NCBI GenBank assembly: GCA_023431055.1
Contig: JAEYXX010000133.1
Coordinates: forward strand, 1 to 10,962
Origin: Pseudomonadota bacterium
Lineage (GTDB): Bacteria; Pseudomonadota; Gammaproteobacteria; Pseudomonadales; Pseudomonadaceae
Reading direction: 5' to 3'
DNA: 10,962 nt
Under the pieces are notes generated by a model. The model did no database searches and was not told the origin of the DNA. It saw only the letters and a program-made list of their open reading frames with translations. The translations under genes and the position numbers were made by a program. Position 1 is the first letter of the stretch. Every line of letters starts with the position of its first letter. Of the stretch, positions 5,991-10,962 are shown piece by piece.

Positions 5991-8135
5991 TCACACGCGG
6001 AACTGGTCCATCAGGCCCTGCTGATGATTGGCCAGGCGATTGAGGTTCTGGCTCACCTGCGCAGACTCGTCGGCCTGAGCGGTGATCGCCTCGGTGACAT
6101 CGCGGATCGACGCAACGTTGCGGTTGATCTCCTCGGCTACCGAACTCTGTTCCTCCGCGGCACTGGCGATCTGCAGGTTCATGTCGGTAATGGTGCTGAC
6201 CGCCTGGCTGATGCGCTGCAGCGCGGCCACGGCCTGCTGCACCTGCTCGACGCTGCCCTGTGCCTGACGATGGCTGCTGTGCATGGTGCTGACCACCTCG
6301 CGCGTGCCGTTCTGCAGACCTTCGATCACCTGGCGGATCTCCTCGACCGAGTCCTGGGTGCGTTTGGCCAGGTTGCGCACTTCGTCGGCGACCACGGCAA
6401 AACCGCGCCCGGCCTCACCGGCACGAGCGGCCTCGATGGCGGCGTTGAGGGCGAGCAGGTTGGTCTGCTCGGCAATCGAGCGAATCACCTCCAGCACCGA
6501 GCCGATCTGTTCGCTGCTGCTGGCCAGGCCTTCGACTTCCTGCATGGCCACGTTCATTTCATTGGCCAAAAGATCGATGGTGCTGGTGGTGCGGTCGATC
6601 ACCTGCAGGCCTTCGCGGCTGGCCTGGTCGGCATTGCGCGCGGCTTCTGCGGCCTGCGCGGCATTGTGTGCGACATCCTGGGCGGTGGCGCTCATTTCCT
6701 GGAAGGCGGTGGCCACCTGATCGACCTCGCGGTACTGCTGCTGCATGCCGGCGCTGGTCTGGCTGGCGATGGCCGCCGACTGATCGGCCGTGCTGCGGGC
6801 GTCGATCACGCTGTTCTTCACGTCGGCGATGATGGGCTGCAGCTTGTCGAGGAAGCGGTTGAACCAGCCAGCCAGCTCGCCCAGCTCATCCTGACGGGCG
6901 TATTGCAGGCGGCGGGTCAGGTCGCCTTCGCCGCTGGCGATATCCTTGAGCATGGCAGCCACACCAAGAATCGGCCGCGTTACGCCGCGTGCCGTCAGCC
7001 ACATCAGCAGCAGGCCGGCGATCACCGCGACAAGCCCCATCAGCAGCGCGACCAGACTGTCACTGGCGCGGTTGGCATCGAGCTGTGCGCCCAGCTTGAT
7101 GGCACGCTCGAGCAGTACGTTCTGAGGGACTTCGAGCAGCACCGACCAGGGCTTTGACTCGGGGATGGGTTTGAACGGGCTGATCTCACGGAGCATGTCA
7201 CCGTGGCGCAACTCGGCATCGCTGCCGCTCTGGATCAGGCTGCGCAGTTCGCTAGCGTTTTCGGGAAAGGCACGTTCGACAGGCAGGCTCAACAGGCTGC
7301 CGTCGCGGCTATTGCCCGCCAGCAGTGCGCTGGGGCTGAAGATACTGATATGGCCCTGGCCGTCGTACAGCTCGCGATTGGCCTCCTGGCTAATCTGCTG
7401 AAGGCTGGCCAGGCTGATATCGACGCCCATCACGCCGATGATCTTGCCGTCGAGTTCCAGTGGGAAGGCGATGCTGGTCATTAGCGTCTTCTGCTCGCCG
7501 ACCTCGTCGTAATAAGGCTCCAGTACGCAGGGCTGACGGGTCTCGCGGGGGCAGGTGTACCAGGCGTTATAGGCCACGCCGTTGTCACCTGGCGTGGTAT
7601 CGCCGAGCAATTCTTCGCTCATTGCCTCGGCTTCCAACTGGCCGGCAGTGGGTTGTGCCCAGTAAAGCGCGAAGCGCCCTGCGTCATTGCTGCCCAGGTC
7701 GGGTTGATCGGCGAACAGCTCATCCTTGCCATCCAGGGCGTTGGGTTCGAACACCAGGTACAAACCGAGCAGGGCGGGGTTGGCTTCCAGGCTGCTGCGC
7801 ACCTGGCGGGTCAGGTCTTCGCGCAGGTCGAAGGCATCGAGGAAGCGCTTCTCAGCCTGCTCACGCAGAAACAGGATCTGCCGGGAAAATCCTTTGCCGT
7901 ACTGGTAGGCGTCCATGAAGTAGCGCTGGATACGGATTGCCTGTAGCTCGCCACGAGCTTTCAGGCGCAGCTTGGCGCTTTCCTCCAGCATGCCGGAGCT
8001 GGCCTCGCGCACCAGGCTGGCGCTGCGGCTGGCCTGATACTGCGAGGCACCCACCAACAAGGTGACGATGGCGAGCAGGCACAGGCCGGCGAGCAGGGTG
8101 ATCTTCCACTGGATCGAAAGACGGCTGAACAGCAT
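5991..8135 (-). CDS. tlpQ: Methyl-accepting chemotaxis protein, dCache type, TlpQ-like
   Basis: This 714-residue chemoreceptor has TM1 at about 12-30, a large periplasmic sensor at about 35-355, TM2 at about 358-380, HAMP at about 381-433, and a cytoplasmic signalling domain to the end. The sensor has the dCache_1 pattern, including [10 protein letters not shown] (204-213), TSIAFPL (220-226) and GVMGVDIS (234-241). The hairpin tip that contacts CheA/CheW is [20 protein letters not shown] (556-575). No C-terminal CheR/CheB docking pentapeptide is present; the protein ends DQFRV. Length, sensor type and neighbours match P. aeruginosa TlpQ (PA2654), a receptor for histamine and polyamines; the ligand here is inferred. 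ATG at 8135 has AAAGGA about 8 nt upstream, and a FliA promoter lies upstream of that. It is divergent from the transporter gene. Confidence 0.85.
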   Translation of the reverse strand: MLFSRLSIQWKITLLAGLCLLAIVTLLVGASQYQASRSASLVREASSGMLEESAKLRLKARGELQAIRIQRYFMDAYQYGKGFSRQILFLREQAEKRFLDAFDLREDLTRQVRSSLEANPALLGLYLVFEPNALDGKDELFADQPDLGSNDAGRFALYWAQPTAGQLEAEAMSEELLGDTTPGDNGVAYNAWYTCPRETRQPCVLEPYYDEVGEQKTLMTSIAFPLELDGKIIGVMGVDISLASLQQISQEANRELYDGQGHISIFSPSALLAGNSRDGSLLSLPVERAFPENASELRSLIQSGSDAELRHGDMLREISPFKPIPESKPWSVLLEVPQNVLLERAIKLGAQLDANRASDSLVALLMGLVAVIAGLLLMWLTARGVTRPILGVAAMLKDIASGEGDLTRRLQYARQDELGELAGWFNRFLDKLQPIIADVKNSVIDARSTADQSAAIASQTSAGMQQQYREVDQVATAFQEMSATAQDVAHNAAQAAEAARNADQASREGLQVIDRTTSTIDLLANEMNVAMQEVEGLASSSEQIGSVLEVIRSIAEQTNLLALNAAIEAARAGEAGRGFAVVADEVRNLAKRTQDSVEEIRQVIEGLQNGTREVVSTMHSSHRQAQGSVEQVQQAVAALQRISQAVSTITDMNLQIASAAEEQSSVAEEINRNVASIRDVTEAITAQADESAQVSQNLNRLANHQQGLMDQFRV

Positions 8136-8169
8136 GGTGCGTTCCTTTCTTCTACACGGACTTATGCGG

Positions 8170-8196
8170 TTATCGGTGCGTGGCGCACTTTCTTGA
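8170..8196 (-). promoter_or_regulatory. FliA (sigma-28) promoter of the tlpQ-like gene
   Basis: On the minus strand, TCAAGAAA (8196-8189), an 11-bp spacer and ACCGATAA (8177-8170) match the sigma-28 layout TAAAGTTT-N11-GCCGATAA: seven of eight bases at -10, TxAAG at -35, and exact spacing. Transcription would start near 8163, about 28 nt before the ATG. Chemoreceptor genes are standard members of the flagellar sigma factor regulon, which supports the call. Confidence 0.75.
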
Positions 8197-8258
8197 CTGT
8201 TGCAGGTTCTGCTCGGGATTATGCACGTTTTGCTTTAAATTCTGAACGACTGCTCATT

Positions 8259-8287
8259 TTGACAGGATAGTCTGCATCCGGCAGAGT
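8259..8287 (+). promoter_or_regulatory. Possible sigma-70 promoter of the transporter gene
   Basis: A perfect -35 TTGACA (8259-8264) is followed after 17 bp by CAGAGT (8282-8287), a weak -10 with three consensus bases. The start would be near 8294, about 29 nt before the ATG at 8323. The weak -10 suggests dependence on an activator or a different real start. The divergent intergenic region (8136-8322) therefore holds a FliA promoter in one direction and this one in the other. Confidence 0.42.
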
Positions 8288-8322
8288 ACGCGGCTTTTTG
8301 CGTCCTGCAGGTGGAGTGCTTT

Positions 8323-9642
8323 ATGAACGCTGTAATCGCTGCGGTCGGCATCATGCTGGTCCTCAGTCTCTGTCGCGTACACGTGGTCGTGGCGCTGATC
8401 ATTGGCGCGCTGGCCGGTGGGCTGCTTGGAGGGCTGGGCGTCGAGGGCACGCTGCAAGCGTTCAATCAGGGGCTCGGTGGTGGCGCGACGGTTGCACTGT
8501 CTTACGCGCTGCTTGGCGCTTTCGCGGTGGCCATCGCCAAGTCGGGCCTGGCTCACGCCTTGGCGGACAAGGCTCTGGCGCTGGTCAGCAAGCAGCAGGA
8601 AGGCGCAGGTGGTGCGCTGAAGTGGCTGCTGATCGGGCTGCTGCTGGCGGTGGCAATCTCCTCGCAGAACTTGCTGCCGATCCATATCGCCTTCATTCCG
8701 TTGCTGGTACCGCCGCTGCTCTATGTATTGAGCAAGTTGCAACTGGACCGGCGCTTGATCGCCTGCGTGCTGACCTTCGGTCTGATCACGCCCTACATGT
8801 TCCTGCCGGTGGGCTTCGGCGGCATCTTCCTCAACGAGATCCTGCTGGCCAATGTCGCCAAGTCCGGGGTGGATGTCACGGGTATCAATGTCACCCAGGC
8901 GATGTTCATTCCGGCCCTGGGTATGCTCTTCGGCCTGCTTGTCGCGGTGCTGTTCAGCTACCGTGGTAAACGTGTCTATGACCTGGAGAAAGTCGCGCAG
9001 GCCGAACGCGTGGATGTGCACTACAACCCGCTGAGCCTGCTGGTGGCGGGGCTGGCCATCGCCGCGGCGTTCGTCGTGCAGCTGTGGTTGGACTCGATGA
9101 TCATCGGCGCGCTGGTAGGCTTCGTGATTTTCTCGGTGTCCGGCGTGGTGCGCTGGAAGGAAGCGGACGGTCTGTTCACCGAAGGCATGAAGATGATGGC
9201 CATGATCGGCTTCATCATGATCGCCGCTGCCGGTTTTGCCGAGGTGATGAAGACCACTGGTGAGGTCAAGACGCTGGTCGACAGTTCGGCAGCCTTGATC
9301 GGCCACAACAAGGCCGTTGGCGCGTTGCTGATGCTGCTGGTCGGGTTGCTAGTGACCATGGGTATCGGCTCGTCCTTCTCGACCATTCCGATCATCGCAG
9401 CGATCTTCGTGCCGTTGGGCGTGCAACTGGGTTTCAGCCCGCTGGCTATCGTCTGCATCGTCGGCACTGCCGGTGCCCTGGGCGACGCCGGTTCACCCGC
9501 TTCGGACTCGACGCTGGGGCCAACTTCGGGGTTGAACGCCGATGGCCAGCACAATCATATCTGGGATAGCGTGGTGCCCACCTTCCTGCACTACAACCTG
9601 CCGCTGCTGGCGTTCGGTTGGGCTGCCGCTATGCTGCTGTAA
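8323..9642 (+). CDS. Na+/H+ antiporter-family (YuiF/NhaC-like) transporter
   Basis: This is a 439-residue, very hydrophobic inner-membrane protein with about 11-12 predicted membrane segments from end to end. Characteristic features are a conserved [19 protein letters not shown] segment (about residues 115-133), a mid-region [13 protein letters not shown] loop, and the C-terminal [22 protein letters not shown] block (387-408). I associate these with the Na_H_antiporter/YuiF-type ion-transporter family, some members of which are proposed amino-acid (histidine) transporters. Start: ATG at 8323 with GGAG at 8313-8316; an in-frame GTG at 8311 lies in the ribosome binding site and is rejected. The gene sits between two chemoreceptors, matching my recollection of PA2653, 'probable transporter', between TlpQ and CtpM. 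The substrate is unknown; uptake of a ligand sensed by a neighbouring receptor is a reasonable guess. A strong terminator follows. Confidence 0.82.
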   Translation: MNAVIAAVGIMLVLSLCRVHVVVALIIGALAGGLLGGLGVEGTLQAFNQGLGGGATVALSYALLGAFAVAIAKSGLAHALADKALALVSKQQEGAGGALKWLLIGLLLAVAISSQNLLPIHIAFIPLLVPPLLYVLSKLQLDRRLIACVLTFGLITPYMFLPVGFGGIFLNEILLANVAKSGVDVTGINVTQAMFIPALGMLFGLLVAVLFSYRGKRVYDLEKVAQAERVDVHYNPLSLLVAGLAIAAAFVVQLWLDSMIIGALVGFVIFSVSGVVRWKEADGLFTEGMKMMAMIGFIMIAAAGFAEVMKTTGEVKTLVDSSAALIGHNKAVGALLMLLVGLLVTMGIGSSFSTIPIIAAIFVPLGVQLGFSPLAIVCIVGTAGALGDAGSPASDSTLGPTSGLNADGQHNHIWDSVVPTFLHYNLPLLAFGWAAAMLL

Positions 9643-9687
9643 AGGCGTGAACAGACGCCGGATTAAGTTCTCGGCGCCTTGGGTCGC

Positions 9688-9714
9688 TTAATTCTTCCAC
9701 GGGGTTGCCGATAC
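9688..9714 (+). promoter_or_regulatory. Putative FliA promoter of the second chemoreceptor gene
   Basis: TTAATTCT (9688-9695; five of eight bases to the sigma-28 -35), an 11-bp spacer and GCCGATAC (9707-9714; seven of eight to the -10) give exact sigma-28 geometry. The -10 lies within the first arm and loop of the transporter's terminator hairpin. Transcripts would begin near 9721, after the first arm, and so would not form the terminator. Confidence 0.62.
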
Positions 9715-9732
9715 ATCGGTAGCCCCGTTTTT
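9699..9732 (+). terminator. Intrinsic terminator of the transporter gene
   Basis: ACGGGGTTGCCGA (9699-9711) pairs with TCGGTAGCCCCGT (9716-9728) as a 13-bp stem with two G-U wobbles and a TACA loop, followed by TTTTT (9728-9732). It ends 13 nt before the Shine-Dalgarno of the next gene and overlaps that gene's proposed promoter. Confidence 0.88.
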
Positions 9733-9757
9733 GGTTTCGCACACAAGGACAATAAGA

Positions 9758-10962
9758 ATGCGCCTGACACTGAAAGCCAAGGTAATACTGCTTGCGCTGG
9801 TTCCCGTCATCCTCTTCGCGCTGGTGCTCAGTGGTACCGCCGCGCGCGTGCTGCAGAGCCTGGCAGCCGACGAGGTAGCAGAAACGCGTGAGCGTTTGCT
9901 GCAGGAAAAACGCAGCGAGCTCGAGCACTACATCCAGATCGCTCTGGGCGCCGTGAAGGGCCTGTATGACGATGCCGCGCAAGGCGATATGGCCAGCCGT
10001 GAACAGGCCATCGCCATCCTCTCCAAGATCAAGTATGGCGCCGACGGCTATTTCTTCGGCCACGACTCCAACGTGGTGCGCCTGTTCCGTGGCGACAGCC
10101 CGGTCGATGTCGGCAAGAGCCTGGCTGACCGCCGCGACCCGAACGGCGTGTACATCAACCGTGAGTTGGTCAACGTGGCGAAGAACAACAGCTACTTCGT
10201 CAACTACTCCTCGCCGCTGCCGGGTAACGAATCGGTAATGGTGCCCAAGCTCGCCTACAGCTACTACCTACCCAAATGGGACATGGCCCTTGGCACCGCG
10301 CTCAACCTCGACGGTATCGAGGCGCAGATCGCCGAAGTACAGGGTGAGATCGATCGCCGCATCGGCACCATCATCACCAGCATCATGGTAGTGGCGGCGA
10401 TCCTTCTGCTGGTGTTTGGAGTGATCGGTGTGTGGCTGGGCAACGCCTTCCTGCGTCCACTGCAGCAAATCAAGGCTAACCTCGACGATATCGCTGCGGG
10501 TGAGGGCGACCTGACCCGCCGCCTGCCGATCACCAGTGAGGACGAGTTGGGCCAGTTGGCGGGCTCGTTCAACCGTTTTGTCGAGAAGGTGCATGGCCTG
10601 GTACGACAGATCGTCGAAATGACCGGGCAGCTCACCGAACTGGTGGGCCAGGTTTCGGAACAGGCGCAGCGCTCCGAACAGGCCATGGGGCAGCAGCGTC
10701 ACGAAACCGACCAGGTGGCCACGGCGATCAACGAAATGTCCGCCGCCGCTCACGAAGTCGCCAAGAGTGCGCAGAATGCCGCCGAAGCCGCGCAGCAGAC
10801 CGATCGCGAAGGGCAGGCGGCGAAGAGCGTGGTCGATGGCAGCATTCAGCGTATCCACTCGCTGGTGGAGGACATCCGCAGTAGCGGCGTATCGCTCGAC
10901 AGCCTGCAGCAGGACGTGCAGTCCATCGTCAGCGTGCTCGACGTGATCCGCTCCATCGCCGA
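9758..10962 (+). CDS. ctpM: Methyl-accepting chemotaxis protein, sCache type, CtpM-like (3' truncated)
   Basis: The frame is open from ATG 9758 to the window edge: 401 codons plus two bases. ATG is preceded by AAGGA (9745-9749) with an 8-nt spacer. TM1 is at about 8-28. A single-Cache periplasmic domain at about 35-195 shows GADGYFFGHDS (94-104), the GKSLADRRDPNG loop (119-130) and PKWDMALGTALNLDGIE (172-188). TM2 is at about 203-227 and HAMP at about 228-280 ([11 protein letters not shown]). The methylation helices follow, ending at LDVIRSIA, just before the conserved signalling tip. It should relay ligand binding to CheA/CheW. Position and sensor type fit P. aeruginosa CtpM (PA2652), a malate receptor; the ligand is inferred from that recollection, and a different organic-acid ligand is possible. 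Confidence 0.85.
   Translation, partial: MRLTLKAKVILLALVPVILFALVLSGTAARVLQSLAADEVAETRERLLQEKRSELEHYIQIALGAVKGLYDDAAQGDMASREQAIAILSKIKYGADGYFFGHDSNVVRLFRGDSPVDVGKSLADRRDPNGVYINRELVNVAKNNSYFVNYSSPLPGNESVMVPKLAYSYYLPKWDMALGTALNLDGIEAQIAEVQGEIDRRIGTIITSIMVVAAILLLVFGVIGVWLGNAFLRPLQQIKANLDDIAAGEGDLTRRLPITSEDELGQLAGSFNRFVEKVHGLVRQIVEMTGQLTELVGQVSEQAQRSEQAMGQQRHETDQVATAINEMSAAAHEVAKSAQNAAEAAQQTDREGQAAKSVVDGSIQRIHSLVEDIRSSGVSLDSLQQDVQSIVSVLDVIRSIA

Noticed and set aside
5985..7157. A 390-codon open frame antisense to the first chemoreceptor
   Set aside because: It is a shadow of the strongly biased GC-rich receptor gene on the other strand; the product is low-complexity and matches no family, while the opposite frame has full receptor domain order.
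8254..9306. A 350-codon minus-strand open frame across the transporter gene
   Set aside because: It is rich in His, Gln and Arg, typical of an antisense shadow of a membrane protein gene, and has no start signal; the + strand transporter is well supported.
9644..9680. Alternative pairings GGCGT/ACGCC and GGCGCC after the transporter stop as an attenuator
   Set aside because: The alternative stems do not compete with the arms of the downstream terminator, so no switch mechanism can be drawn from them.
9663..9691. TTAAG at 9663-9667 and CTTAA at 9687-9691 as a second BqsR site
   Set aside because: Neither has a matching half-site six bases away in the same direction, so the tandem arrangement is missing.

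Overview
This is about 11 kb of GC-rich gammaproteobacterial chromosome, almost certainly Pseudomonas in the broad sense. The 3' end of 23S rRNA, the 5S rRNA and a REP element of the 'tgtaggagcgagctctgctcgcgaa' type all look pseudomonad. From memory, the gene order also resembles the PA2652-PA2659 and PA2666 neighbourhood of P. aeruginosa PAO1; that synteny was recalled, not searched.

Layout. (1) 1-713: the tail of an rRNA operon on the + strand (23S 3' end, spacer, 5S) with two strong intrinsic terminators in tandem; the second carries what looks like a remnant of a duplicated 5S 3' end. (2) 714-2436: a REP element, then two minus-strand genes that converge on the rRNA operon: queD (queuosine/7-deazaguanine biosynthesis) and a patatin-like phospholipase with its own clear sigma-70 promoter. 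(3) 2519-5185: a tight + strand operon, with stop/start overlaps at every junction, of two small exported paralogous PepSY-type proteins, an OmpR-family response regulator and its histidine kinase. I read the last two as BqsR/BqsS (also called CarR/CarS). A near-perfect copy of the reported BqsR recognition sequence (TTAAG-N6-TTAAG, one mismatch) sits just upstream of a -10 element ahead of the first gene, which suggests autoregulation. (4) 5308-5904: an NADPH-dependent FMN reductase-like flavoprotein on the minus strand, convergent with the kinase. (5) 5991-8135: a 714-residue dCache chemoreceptor on the minus strand (TlpQ-like) with a good sigma-28 (FliA) promoter. (6) 8323-9642: a divergent polytopic transporter of the Na+/H+ antiporter (YuiF/NhaC-like) family. 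(7) 9758 to the window end: an sCache chemoreceptor (CtpM-like), truncated by the window, whose likely FliA promoter lies inside the terminator hairpin of the transporter gene.

How the parts may work together. The operon in (3) looks like a periplasmic cation-sensing module: a kinase with a roughly 125-residue periplasmic loop plus two secreted acidic PepSY proteins as possible accessory or effector proteins. The two chemoreceptors flank a transporter, and both appear wired to the flagellar sigma factor, so they should be expressed with the motility regulon, while the transporter has a separate sigma-70-like promoter. No mobile element, CRISPR array, tRNA or phage gene was seen. The most interesting signals are regulatory: the promoter nested in a terminator, the BqsR box, and the duplicated rRNA terminator unit.
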